Source: Acinetobacter baylyi DSM 14961 = CIP 107474 (lineage in GTDB: Bacteria > Pseudomonadota > Gammaproteobacteria > Pseudomonadales > Moraxellaceae). From it: 64,000 bases of DNA. The DNA is taken from contig NZ_KB849623.1 in the NCBI RefSeq assembly GCF_000368685.1, forward strand, positions 62,001-126,000. Direction: 5' to 3'. The translations under genes and the position numbers were made by a program. Below are positions 1 to 9,595 of the stretch, piece by piece (positions within the stretch are counted from its first letter, which is position 1; every line of letters starts with the position of its first letter). The notes under the pieces were generated by a model that saw only the letters and a list, made by a program, of their open reading frames with translations, was not told the origin of the DNA and did not search any database.

Positions 1-921
1 TAAGGCATTGGATACTAGGTTCTGAATCAAGGAAGTAATCATATTGATATCAGCGTAGATCTTGATGTCATCAGCTACGTGATCAATCAACTCAATATTT
101 TTTTTCAGGGCAAAGGTATTTAGAATATTTTTTACGATGGTCGTGACTTGTTTCAAATTAAAACTGATTGGATGATATACAAAGCGACCACCCTCAGCCA
201 TTGCCCAATTCAGCAAGCTTTCCAGCAAATTATAGGTCGATTGAGACGTCTCATATAGGTAATCGGCAATATTTTGAATACTTGAATCATCAAGTGTTTC
301 TCGTTCTTTTGCCAAAACCTCAGAAAAGCCGAGCAAACCGTGAAAAGGTGCGCGCAAATCATGTGAAATAATGGAGAAAAACTTGGTTTTACTAAAATTT
401 AATGCGGCTTGTTGCTCATATAGCTCGTTTAGCTCTTCAAAGTTAAATTTCAGTTCAATATGTCGAACAAAACCAGCAGTATAGTCCTTAACCAGATCAA
501 TTAAATTCGAATCAAATGCATTGATTTCATCATCAAAAAACAAGGCAAAGCCGATTGACTCTTGATCCGTTTTTTGTAGATTGATTGCTAAAATACGCTT
601 ATGGGCTGTATTGATAAATCCTGGCAAGCCAGATAAAGAATTAAAAGCGTGTTCATTCAAATTGATATGATCGCAATGATGAAAAGCAGCAATATCAATA
701 CCTTCTACTTTGGGAATTGCACAAATACTTTGAGTATCGCTATACCAGAAATAAGGTTCTTCATGAAAACTTAATAAGGCTTTTCCAGATTTTAACAACT
801 TTGTTGTAAAATCAAGATAGCGTTTTATCAAATCATTATCGCTATTTAGGCCAAGCATGAGGGATAAACGACACGCACTCAGTTGATCAACTTGATCAAG
901 TCGTAACACTTGCATTTCCAT
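1..921 (-). CDS. Sensor histidine kinase, N-terminal part (cut by window edge)
   Basis: Reading the minus strand from the ATG at 921 (GAGG just upstream) gives 307 codons with no stop before the window edge. Residues about 1-170 look like a GAF-type sensory region. No signal peptide or membrane segment is visible, so the kinase is probably cytoplasmic. The HisKA phosphoacceptor box follows, with ISHDLRAPFHGLLGF and the predicted phosphorylated His at residue 187. The frame then runs on into the start of the ATPase region (LIQNLVSNAL near the edge). The ATP-binding N/G boxes lie outside the window. No response regulator is adjacent in the visible part. Family assignment is firm; the signal is unknown. 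Confidence 0.85.
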   Translation of the reverse strand, partial: MEMQVLRLDQVDQLSACRLSLMLGLNSDNDLIKRYLDFTTKLLKSGKALLSFHEEPYFWYSDTQSICAIPKVEGIDIAAFHHCDHINLNEHAFNSLSGLPGFINTAHKRILAINLQKTDQESIGFALFFDDEINAFDSNLIDLVKDYTAGFVRHIELKFNFEELNELYEQQAALNFSKTKFFSIISHDLRAPFHGLLGFSEVLAKERETLDDSSIQNIADYLYETSQSTYNLLESLLNWAMAEGGRFVYHPISFNLKQVTTIVKNILNTFALKKNIELIDHVADDIKIYADINMITSLIQNLVSNAL

Positions 922-1110
922 GCTCGCCTCGCAGTGATTTTGATTATTATTAAGAAAAATTAATAAATGGAAACAACAGAACAACAAAACAAGAATTTAT
1001 TTAATACATTTAGCAAATTTTCCTTAAAAAAGCAATCATTAAACACCCCAAGTTCAAATGAATGATCTTCTAACTCATCCATTAATGTAACAACTCAATG
1101 AATCATAATA

Positions 1111-1145
1111 AAAAACCACTTTGAGCCAAATCAAAGTGGTTTTTC
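1111..1145 (-). terminator. Rho-independent terminator after the 72-aa gene
   Basis: A perfect 13-bp inverted repeat (AAAACCACTTTGA / TCAAAGTGGTTTT) with a 6-nt loop. Flanking A and T tracts would let it work in either direction. It lies 28 bp after the stop of the small minus-strand gene and before the kinase. Confidence 0.85.
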
Positions 1146-1172
1146 TAAAAGTTGAAAAATTAATTGAAATAT

Positions 1173-1391
1173 CTACTGACCAATAATTCGGTAAATCCGA
1201 TTTGTTTCCTGACTTTCAAATAATAGCTCTGTTGATGGAAGTAGAATCTCATCCTCTACCTGAATTTCCTGAACACGCTGATACAAACTCAAATCCGCAC
1301 CTGATGTGGACTTAAGCTGTTCATTCAAACGTGCCTTAGCCAAATACGTTTTATCAAATTGATCTTTTACCCTAACCTGAATAACATTCAT
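1173..1391 (-). CDS. Small hypothetical protein, 72 aa
   Basis: A short reading frame starting MNVIQVRVKDQF at ATG 1391, with GAGG and GGAAAC upstream. The frame stays open further upstream, but that part is AT-rich low-complexity sequence unlike coding DNA, so the internal Met was chosen. The product is soluble, charged and without Cys, signal peptide or membrane segment, ending in RIYRIIGQ. It has its own terminator. I do not recognise the family. It looks like a genuine small protein, but this rests on start context, composition and the terminator only. Confidence 0.6.
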   Translation of the reverse strand: MNVIQVRVKDQFDKTYLAKARLNEQLKSTSGADLSLYQRVQEIQVEDEILLPSTELLFESQETNRIYRIIGQ

Positions 1392-1926
1392 GTTTCCATA
1401 CCTCAATTTGTGCTTGATCTTTTGTATAGCATATTTTTTATTCAAAATAATTGTTAAGTTGTTAAATTTTATGGCATTGTTTCTGTATGTAATAACCAAT
1501 TTTGATCGTAGAATACAGCTACTTATAAAAATATTTTGCGCAATAACTGTATCTACATCCATATAGACATAGCTCAATTATTCATCTTAGTTTCATTAAG
1601 ATAAAGTGAATTAAGAATGTAAAATTTGTTTACTCGAAAAGTTGAATTTAAATTGAAAAGATCACTGTCAGATTAAGCCATATATTTTTTAATCAAATTC
1701 TTTATTAAAACATTCGCGGCATTTTTAAAGATATTCAGATTATTGTTGGTCAGTATTCAAACAGAAGCTGTCTTATCGAAGTTTTAATTTTTTGATCAGT
1801 CTATTCTTTATAAGCTGCCTAGATCATGGCGTGACAAAAATTAAAGTCAACATTATTGAATAAGATATATCGAAGTCATATTTAAAGATATTTAGACTAT
1901 GATTTTTTAAAAGTATAAAAAATAAA
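1392..1926. other. AT-rich intergenic stretch, no gene seen
   Basis: About 535 bp between the 72-aa gene and the tRNA terminator. It is very AT-rich, with no convincing reading frame, RNA gene or repeat. It must hold the promoter of the 72-aa gene (a TATACA-like box lies near 1420), but no good -35 could be paired with it. Confidence 0.5.
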
Positions 1927-1960
1927 AAACCCCGAAACATTCATATAGTTTCAGGGTTCT
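1927..1960 (-). terminator. Terminator of tRNA-Leu
   Basis: On the minus strand, AACCCTGAAAC pairs with GTTTCGGGGTT (one wobble) around a 9-nt loop, followed by a T-rich tract. It lies 24 bp past the 3' end of the tRNA. Confidence 0.8.
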
Positions 1961-1983
1961 AGAATTCTGTACAGTCTAAACTG

Positions 1984-2070
1984 TGGTCCCGAGGGTCGGA
2001 CTCGAACCGACACGTTCTCTCGAACAGTGGATTTTGAGTCCACCGCGTCTACCAATTTCACCACCTCGGG
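1984..2070 (-). tRNA. tRNA-Leu (anticodon CAA)
   Basis: An 87-nt class II tRNA with a long variable arm. The acceptor arms CCCGAGG and CCTCGGG pair fully, followed by discriminator A and an encoded CCA. The anticodon stem GTGGA/TCCAC encloses the loop CTCAAAA, giving anticodon CAA, which reads UUG. The T arm is GTCGG-TTCGAGT-CCGAC. A promoter lies upstream and a terminator downstream, so it is a single-gene unit. Confidence 0.96.
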
Positions 2071-2096
2071 AAGAGCATGATGTTTGCTTTGTGATG

Positions 2097-2127
2097 CGTA
2101 TATTATATGAATTCCAAAACTTGTCAA
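2097..2127 (-). promoter_or_regulatory. Promoter of tRNA-Leu
   Basis: A perfect TTGACA (2122-2127, minus strand) precedes a TATAATAT box. The exact TATAAT gives a short 14-bp spacer; reading TAATAT as the -10 gives 16 bp. It sits about 30 bp upstream of the mature tRNA 5' end. Confidence 0.65.
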
Positions 2128-2249
2128 TGCTAACATATTGACTTTTGCTCACTTTTAATACAAACAATAAGTTTCAATAAAAAAAGGTCGCTGCCCAATC
2201 ACTTTGAAAAGCACTATACTATCGCCAAGTTTTGGCCTGTACTTGAGTT

Positions 2250-3284
2250 ATGCAACTTTCCGACTTTAATTTTGATCTGCCTGATGAGCTGATTGCTCGC
2301 TATCCACTCGACACACGTTCTGCTTCTCGCTTACTGCATTTAGATGCGCATGGTCATTATCACGATCATGCTTTTACCGATATTCTAGATTTGATCAATG
2401 ACGGCGATTTGCTGGTGCTTAATGACACCAAAGTAATGAAAGCACGGCTCAAAGGAAAACGCGCTTCAGGTGGTGCCATTGAAATTTTAGTCGAGCGGAT
2501 GTTGGACAATCAGATTGCACATTGTCATATTAAGGCCAGTAATACTCCCAAAGCAGGTGCAGAATTATTTGTAGGGGAAAACGGCATTAAAGTTACGGTT
2601 CAGGGCCGTCATGAAAATTTGTTTGTAGTGGAGTTTTCGGAACCCATTTTATCGGTATTGGATCGTTATGGCCAACTGCCAATTCCACCTTATTTTAATC
2701 GTGAAGCAGAAGAAATTGATACCGAACGTTATCAAACTGTTTTTCACGATCCTCAAAAAATTGCCAGTGTTGCTGCTCCCACAGCCAGCCTGCATTTTGA
2801 TCAGGATTTACTAGAAAAACTCGCAGCTAAAAATATCCAAAAAACCTTTGTCACGCTACATGTGGGGGCAGGTACATTCATGCCTGTAAGAACAGATGAC
2901 ATTAAAAACCATATTATGCACAGCGAATGGTGTGATGTACCAGAATCGACCGCCGAGCTGATCCGTCAGACCAAGGCACGTGGCAATAAAGTGATTGCTG
3001 TAGGTACAACAGCTACACGTGCACTTGAAAGTGCCGCACAAGCAAATGGTGGTAAAATTGATGCATGGACTGGTGATACTCAAATTTTTATTTATCCAGG
3101 TTATCAGTTCTGTGTAGTTGATCGTTTGATTACCAACTTCCATTTACCAGAATCCACCCTGCTTATGCTAGTTTCGGCGCTCTCTAATCGTAACAATATC
3201 TTGTCTGCTTACGAACATGCAGTTCAATCAAAATATCGGTTCTTTAGTTACGGCGATGCGATGCTGATTGATCAAGCGGTCTAA
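2250..3284 (+). CDS. queA: S-adenosylmethionine:tRNA ribosyltransferase-isomerase QueA
   Basis: QueA transfers and isomerises the ribosyl part of S-adenosylmethionine onto preQ1 in tRNA, giving epoxyqueuosine, the step after Tgt. The 344-residue product has the usual family length, with the N-terminal start [19 protein letters not shown], the conserved [10 protein letters not shown] segment in the middle, and [12 protein letters not shown] followed by the C-terminal [16 protein letters not shown]. The start is ATG 2250 with a weak TTGAG ahead; a TATACT box at 2215-2220 may be its -10. tgt follows after 318 bp on the same strand, the common arrangement of the queuosine pair. Confidence 0.97.
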   Translation: MQLSDFNFDLPDELIARYPLDTRSASRLLHLDAHGHYHDHAFTDILDLINDGDLLVLNDTKVMKARLKGKRASGGAIEILVERMLDNQIAHCHIKASNTPKAGAELFVGENGIKVTVQGRHENLFVVEFSEPILSVLDRYGQLPIPPYFNREAEEIDTERYQTVFHDPQKIASVAAPTASLHFDQDLLEKLAAKNIQKTFVTLHVGAGTFMPVRTDDIKNHIMHSEWCDVPESTAELIRQTKARGNKVIAVGTTATRALESAAQANGGKIDAWTGDTQIFIYPGYQFCVVDRLITNFHLPESTLLMLVSALSNRNNILSAYEHAVQSKYRFFSYGDAMLIDQAV

Positions 3285-4733
<1,449 letters not shown>

Positions 4734-4835
4734 TTCATCAGAATTTGCGCTCAACAAAAAGACAAGGTAAATTGCAGAGCGAACTGGTATTTTTGTCATG
4801 ATTTGACGCCCATTTTTTAACTTTAGGAAACCAAA

Positions 4836-5165
4836 ATGAGCTTTTTAATTTCTACTGCTCACGCTGCAGATGCGGCGCCGCAAGGTCCAGGCATGATGGC
4901 TAACATATTGATGATTGTTGTATTTGTTGCAATCTTCTATTTCTTGATCTGGCGTCCTCAATCGAAACGTGCCAAAGAACATCGTACTTTGGTTGAGAGC
5001 CTAGGTGTAGGCAGCGAAGTTGTTTTTGCTGGTGGCTTAATGGGCCGTATCACCAAAATCGAAGGCGATTATGCTGTGGTTGAATTGAGCCGTGGCGTAG
5101 AAGTTAAAATTCAACGCGCTAGTGTGATTTCAGTGTTACCTGAAGGCACACTCAATAACCTTTAA
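4836..5165 (+). CDS. yajC: Sec translocon accessory subunit YajC
   Basis: A 109-residue inner-membrane protein that associates with SecDF. One membrane segment (about residues 20-40, NILMIVVFVAIFYFLIW) is followed by the family hallmark RPQSKRAKEH and a small cytoplasmic beta domain (GSEVVFAGGLMGRITKIEGD). The N-terminus ends in an Ala-rich AHAADAAP stretch. The ribosome binding site is TTTAGGAAA. It lies between tgt and secD, the classical yajC-secD-secF order. A terminator-like hairpin separates it from secD. Confidence 0.95.
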   Translation: MSFLISTAHAADAAPQGPGMMANILMIVVFVAIFYFLIWRPQSKRAKEHRTLVESLGVGSEVVFAGGLMGRITKIEGDYAVVELSRGVEVKIQRASVISVLPEGTLNNL

Positions 5166-5175
5166 TCAAAAAGAC

Positions 5176-5200
5176 AGTCGTGCACCCCGCACGACTTTTT
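5176..5200 (+). terminator. Terminator-like hairpin between yajC and secD (possible attenuator)
   Basis: An 8-bp perfect stem (AGTCGTGC / GCACGACT), 5-nt loop, then TTTTTCATTTT. It has the form of an intrinsic terminator inside the operon, 10 bp after the yajC stop and 19 bp before the secD start. Confidence 0.65.
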
Positions 5201-5219
5201 CATTTTAAGAAGAAAGCGA

Positions 5220-7121
5220 ATGCGTTACCCTGCATGGAAATATGTGCTGATCATTGTTGTCTTGATTATCAGCACTTTATACGCACTGCCAAGTTTGTAT
5301 CCAGACGAGCCTGCTGTTCAGATTTCTGGTGCCAAAGCCGGTACTCAAATCGACCAGAGCATGGTGCAAAAAGCAGAGCAAATTTTAAAAACTGCCAACA
5401 TCACCAGTCATGACAACAGCTTTGCCAATAATGCTGCCCTGTTACGTCTTAACTCATCGGAAGATCAGCTCAAGGCACAGGATGTATTGCGTCGTGATTT
5501 AGGCGACAACTATGTGGTGGCGTTAAACCTTGCCCCAACCACGCCAGAATGGCTTCAGAAAATTGGTGCCAAACCAATGAAACTGGGCCTCGACTTACGT
5601 GGTGGCGTACACTTCTTGCTCGAAGTGGACATGAACAAGGCGATTGCGCAGCGCATGGAAACGTCGGTCAGTGATATTCGCCGCCAATTCCGCGACAACA
5701 ATATCAAGTTCAATAGCTTATCGCTTAACAACAATGCGATTGTGCTGCAATTTGCAAATAACGCAGATCGCGACACGGCGATGGACTTTTTACGTCGTAA
5801 TGGCAACGAATACACACAACAGGCGGTCGCAACGGCAACTGGTGCATCACTGCGTCTGAGCTATACCGATGCTCGTCGTCAGGAAATCGAGTCGTATGCG
5901 GTTAACCAAAACTTAACCACATTGCGTAATCGTATTAACGAGTTGGGCGTGGCTGAAGCTTTGGTTCAAACCCAAGGCAGCAACCGTATTGTGGTGGAAT
6001 TGCCGGGCGTTCAGGATACTGCTGAAGCCAAGCGTGTTCTGGGTCGTACGGCCAATCTTGAGTTCCGTTTGGTTGCCGATCAAAATGATCAATATATCGA
6101 CCCATATACCGGTAAATATAATGGTCAGCCATTGCCACCGGGCACAGAGTTGTTTGCCTATGAGTCACTCGACAGTGGTCGTCAGTTGTTGCTCAATCGC
6201 AACCGCATCTTGACCGGTGAACGCGTGCAAAACGCAAGTTCTGGCTTTAGTCAGGATACAGGCGGTGCCGAAGTGAATATCACGCTCGACAGCGCTGGCG
6301 GTAAGCTCATGGCAGATGCGACACGAAATGCAGTGGGTAAACGTATGGCGGTGTTGTTTATCGAAAATAAACAACGCGTCAGTTATGTGACGGATCCGGC
6401 AACTGGTGCACAAACTGAAGTGCGTACACCATTTACGGAATCGGTCATTATCAACGCCGCGACTGTCCAAGCTGTTTTGGGCTCACAGTTCCGAATTACC
6501 GGTCTGGATTCTCCTCAAGAAGCGGCTGAACTGGCGTTGATGCTTCGTGCGGGTGCACTTGCAGCACCGATGTACTTTGTTGAAGAACGCGTGGTTGGTC
6601 CAAGTCTTGGTCAGGAAAATATCGACAAAGGGATTCTGTCTACTGAAGTCGGCTTTATTCTGGTCGCGATCTGGATGATCGTGTTCTTCCGCTTGTTCGG
6701 TTTGATTGCAAACTTTGCTCTCGTGTTTAACTTGGCAATGATTCTTACTGTAATGTCGTGGATTGGTGCATCGCTCACCCTACCGGGGATTGCCGGTATC
6801 GTCATTACCATCGGGATGGCGGTCGATGCGAACGTACTGATTTGTGAACGAATACGTGAAGAAATCAAATGGGGGGCTTCGCCCAAGCAGGCCATTGTGG
6901 CCGGCTATGATCGTGCCTACAACACCATTTTTGACTCGAACTTAACCACATTCTTGGTGGCGTTCATTTTGTTTGCAATTGGTACAGGTCCAATCAAAGG
7001 TTTCGCAGTGACGCTGATGATTGGTATTGTCTGCTCGATGTTTACTGCCATTACCGTGACCCGTGCAATTGTACAGCTCATTTATGGCAAACGTCGTAAC
7101 TTGAAAAAGTTGAGCATATAA
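5220..7121 (+). CDS. secD: Protein translocase subunit SecD
   Basis: SecD is the larger half of the SecDF proton-driven motor that helps pull preproteins across the inner membrane. The 633-residue product has membrane segment 1 near residues 7-27, then a large periplasmic P1 region starting with the family motif KLGLDLRGGVHFLLEVD. The C-terminal five-helix RND-type membrane block is at about 465-620, with GIVITIGMAVDANVLICERIREE and SNLTTFLVAFILF. It starts at ATG 5220 behind AAGAAG. secF starts 8 bp after its stop, so the two are co-translated. Confidence 0.97.
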   Translation: MRYPAWKYVLIIVVLIISTLYALPSLYPDEPAVQISGAKAGTQIDQSMVQKAEQILKTANITSHDNSFANNAALLRLNSSEDQLKAQDVLRRDLGDNYVVALNLAPTTPEWLQKIGAKPMKLGLDLRGGVHFLLEVDMNKAIAQRMETSVSDIRRQFRDNNIKFNSLSLNNNAIVLQFANNADRDTAMDFLRRNGNEYTQQAVATATGASLRLSYTDARRQEIESYAVNQNLTTLRNRINELGVAEALVQTQGSNRIVVELPGVQDTAEAKRVLGRTANLEFRLVADQNDQYIDPYTGKYNGQPLPPGTELFAYESLDSGRQLLLNRNRILTGERVQNASSGFSQDTGGAEVNITLDSAGGKLMADATRNAVGKRMAVLFIENKQRVSYVTDPATGAQTEVRTPFTESVIINAATVQAVLGSQFRITGLDSPQEAAELALMLRAGALAAPMYFVEERVVGPSLGQENIDKGILSTEVGFILVAIWMIVFFRLFGLIANFALVFNLAMILTVMSWIGASLTLPGIAGIVITIGMAVDANVLICERIREEIKWGASPKQAIVAGYDRAYNTIFDSNLTTFLVAFILFAIGTGPIKGFAVTLMIGIVCSMFTAITVTRAIVQLIYGKRRNLKKLSI

Positions 7122-7129
7122 GGAGATCG

Positions 7130-8098
7130 ATGATGACTGATATGACTCAACCTAAACCCAAGCAGTATGGCCGTCCAGACAACGAGCGGGTGATTCCGTT
7201 TATGAAAATTGCCAAACCAGCGGCAATTTTCTCGGTCTTGCTGACTTTGGCCAGTATCTTCTTTATTGTAACCAAGGGCCTTAACCTCGGTTTGGACTTT
7301 ACTGGCGGCGTTTCGGCAGAGCTGAATTATTCGCAACCGGTGAATCAGTCCGCTGTTTCACAAGCGCTTGATAAAGCCGGCTTTAAAGATGCTGTGGTGC
7401 AAACACTCGGCAGTAATAAAGATCTGATCGTGCGTATGCCTGTACAAGACGATCTCAAAGTCGATGATCTTAGTAACGCGCTGACCAAGGCCGTGCAATT
7501 GCCAAATAATACGGCAGTAGTGCATAAGGTCGATGCTGTTGGCGGTCAGGTCGGTAACGAGCTTTATATTCGCTCTGCTGGCGCTGTGGCTTTGGCATTG
7601 ATTCTGATGCTAGTCTACGTGACCATTCGTTTTGAATTCAAGCTTGCGATGGGCGCCGTGATGTCGTTATTTCACGACATCATTATTATCATTGGTGCTT
7701 TCGCGCTGTTTCAATGGCAGTTCGATTTAACCGTGCTTGCGGCTGTATTGGCGGTCATTGGCTTCTCACTCAACGATAACATCGTGGTATCAGACCGTAT
7801 CCGTGAAAATTTCCGTAAGATTCGCGGTGCAACACCACGTGAAATTGTCGACATTGCATTGACCGAAACCTTACGACGTACCATTCATACCTCCATGACC
7901 CTATTACTCGTGGTTCTTGCCATGATGTTCTTGGGTGGTGATGGTTTGAAATGGTTCTCTGTTGCGATGTTTGTAGGTGTCTTTGTCGGGACCTACTCTT
8001 CGATTTATATCGGAACAGCATTTGCATTGTGGCGTGGTCTGAACCGTCAAGACTTTGTGGTTCAAGTCAAACCTGAATTTGAAGATGATATTCCATAA
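7130..8098 (+). CDS. secF: Protein translocase subunit SecF
   Basis: The smaller SecDF subunit, 322 residues. It has a first membrane segment (about 28-48), the signature GLDFTGGVSAEL, a periplasmic domain to about 140, and five more helices with GFSLNDNIVVSDRIRENFRK and TSMTLLLVVLAMMFLGG. Three Met codons lie close together (7130, 7133, 7142). AAGGAGATCG fits 7130 or 7133 best; 7130 is given here. The operon ends at a strong terminator just after the gene. Confidence 0.96.
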   Translation: MMTDMTQPKPKQYGRPDNERVIPFMKIAKPAAIFSVLLTLASIFFIVTKGLNLGLDFTGGVSAELNYSQPVNQSAVSQALDKAGFKDAVVQTLGSNKDLIVRMPVQDDLKVDDLSNALTKAVQLPNNTAVVHKVDAVGGQVGNELYIRSAGAVALALILMLVYVTIRFEFKLAMGAVMSLFHDIIIIIGAFALFQWQFDLTVLAAVLAVIGFSLNDNIVVSDRIRENFRKIRGATPREIVDIALTETLRRTIHTSMTLLLVVLAMMFLGGDGLKWFSVAMFVGVFVGTYSSIYIGTAFALWRGLNRQDFVVQVKPEFEDDIP

Positions 8099-8122
8099 TC
8101 TTTAAATTTGAATGTTATTCAA

Positions 8123-8150
8123 AATGCCAGCAATCTGCTGGCATTTTTTT
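8123..8150 (+). terminator. Terminator of yajC-secDF
   Basis: A stem AATGCCAGCA / TGCTGGCATT with a 3-nt loop, followed by TTTTTTT. It lies between the convergent secF and the 3' end of the aryl polyene operon, with A residues on the other side, so it may stop both. Confidence 0.9.
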
Positions 8151-8161
8151 AATCAACACAT

Positions 8162-8434
8162 TTAAGATTGTGTTTTGGTTTTTGCCTCTAGATCGAGCTG
8201 ACGCTGGCGCTCTCGCCGATTAATCTGCTCAATCTTTTCGAGTCCATACTGAATCGCATAGTAAAATCGGGCAAATAACATCATGACAAAAAAGGTATAA
8301 AATGCAGATAGATCAAGTGTTTCGCCATTCTGAAAAAGTCTTGCATAACACGCAGCAAGTAATGAAATGATCATCATTGTTGCAAAGAAATAATAGAGAA
8401 ATCGGATATCTTTATCACGTAATTTTAATTTCAT
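8162..8434 (-). CDS. Small two-helix membrane protein, last gene of the APE operon
   Basis: A 90-residue protein starting MKLKLRDKDIRF (ATG 8434, GGAT upstream). It has two probable membrane helices (about 12-31 and 41-60) and a long charged C-terminal tail (EKIEQINRRERQRQ) that may form a short coiled coil. It starts 35 bp after the phosphopantetheinyl transferase stop on the same strand and is probably co-transcribed. I do not recognise a named family. A role in the APE pathway is inference from position only. Confidence 0.65.
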   Translation of the reverse strand: MKLKLRDKDIRFLYYFFATMMIISLLAACYARLFQNGETLDLSAFYTFFVMMLFARFYYAIQYGLEKIEQINRRERQRQLDLEAKTKTQS

Positions 8435-8469
8435 TGTTATGATCCAATGTTTTAATGCGACGAAAAAAT

Positions 8470-9120
8470 TTAATTTTGAGTATGAAAAATTTGTATCTGT
8501 GGCAGGATAAATTGACCGCATCCGATATCTGAACGCCACGCAACACTTAACATCGAATCTTTCATATCAAAGCACTGATAGGCAAAAACACCCAATCGAT
8601 CATCTAAAATTTGTCCCTGATCATGTACAGGATGCATATGCGTATTGAGTGTATTTAAATCGAGTCGAATCCCCATCCCGTGCGCTTTTAAAATCGCTTC
8701 TTTGGTGGTCCAGACTTTAAACCAGTATCGGACATCTTCATCTAAGGCTTTCCAGCATTGGTATTCATCGGGATGAAATGCATGCTGTGCCAGCGCTTCA
8801 AAACGAATCTTTCGATCCAGACTTTCAATGTCTACACCAATATCTTGTAAGTTTTGACTGATGGCCAGCGCGTAGTTTTGCTGACTATGTGAGTGATTAA
8901 ACTGAAGTCCTGAATTTGCCAGATAGGGTTTGCCCTGCTCTGCAATGATATACCTCAAGCTATTTACAGGAACATTTAAGCACTGTGCAATCAACTCATC
9001 ACGATACTGATGAATCTTTTGTTTTTGGTAATGGTTATAATCACGACGACTCGGGAAATCCTGAATCGTCATATCCACAAGCTGAGCCAATGATCGTACA
9101 TAAACCTGTATGCTTTTCAT
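8470..9120 (-). CDS. 4'-phosphopantetheinyl transferase of the APE cluster (Sfp/AcpT type)
   Basis: Attaches phosphopantetheine from coenzyme A to a serine of carrier proteins, presumably the two ACPs at 23967-24482. The 216-residue protein carries both hallmark magnesium/CoA motifs of the family: GVDIE (about 95-99) and W-x3-KEA (WTTKEAILKAHG, about 137-148). Start ATG 9120 was chosen; a GTG two codons earlier is possible. It follows the small periplasmic protein after about 27 bp. Dedicated transferases of this kind are a standard part of APE clusters. Confidence 0.92.
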   Translation of the reverse strand: MKSIQVYVRSLAQLVDMTIQDFPSRRDYNHYQKQKIHQYRDELIAQCLNVPVNSLRYIIAEQGKPYLANSGLQFNHSHSQQNYALAISQNLQDIGVDIESLDRKIRFEALAQHAFHPDEYQCWKALDEDVRYWFKVWTTKEAILKAHGMGIRLDLNTLNTHMHPVHDQGQILDDRLGVFAYQCFDMKDSMLSVAWRSDIGCGQFILPQIQIFHTQN

Positions 9121-9147
9121 GAACACTGACTCACCTTGTATCTCGAT

Positions 9148-9582
9148 TTAAAATTTAACAATATCGCCTTTTAGAGCAACGCCAGCCACAGCCGTGCCTT
9201 TGTGGCATTCGTAAGTTGTGGTGCTTTTGGTTTCATTCGATTTGTAGTAACTCACAATATTGGTCACCGCATTAGCACCTTTCGCTTTGGCTGCATTTTG
9301 TAACTGAATCAGCGCTGAACGCAGTACCCAGTCACATGCATTTTCTGCCGACTTACCAAAGCCATTGGTTTTTTTATTGGTGACAATACCTGGCTGGATA
9401 ACCTTTCCACCCGATTTAGTACCATTCAGATAAAACTTTACTGAGCCATCCAGTGTTCCATCTGCCACTGCACGCTCAACAGCAGATTTAAAATCAAGGT
9501 TATGGACATTGTCTGCTGCTTGTGCCGCACCCATTGCCCCAAGGCAAAGTACAGCGATCGTGAGTTGTTGTTTCAATAACAT
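9148..9582 (-). CDS. Small secreted protein of the APE cluster
   Basis: A 144-residue protein with a clear Sec signal peptide (MLLKQQLTIAVLCLGAMGAAQA, cleavage near residue 22). The start is ATG 9582 behind AAGAGGAAAAC, 14 bp past the apeR stop. The mature part is Gly/Lys/Thr-rich, has two Cys that could form a disulfide in the periplasm, and a conserved-looking AKAKGANAVTNIVSYY segment. Proteins like this in APE clusters are often labelled 'excinuclease ATPase subunit' in databases, which cannot be right for a 144-residue exported protein with no P-loop. Its function is unknown; a role in handling the product in the periplasm is inference. Confidence 0.8.
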   Translation of the reverse strand: MLLKQQLTIAVLCLGAMGAAQAADNVHNLDFKSAVERAVADGTLDGSVKFYLNGTKSGGKVIQPGIVTNKKTNGFGKSAENACDWVLRSALIQLQNAAKAKGANAVTNIVSYYKSNETKSTTTYECHKGTAVAGVALKGDIVKF

Positions 9583-9595
9583 TGTTGTTTTCCTC

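Noticed and set aside
1392..1577. N-terminal extension of the 72-aa protein to a longer frame
   Set aside because: The extra 62 codons are AT-rich, Ile/Asn/Lys-heavy sequence like the surrounding non-coding DNA; the internal ATG has a ribosome site.
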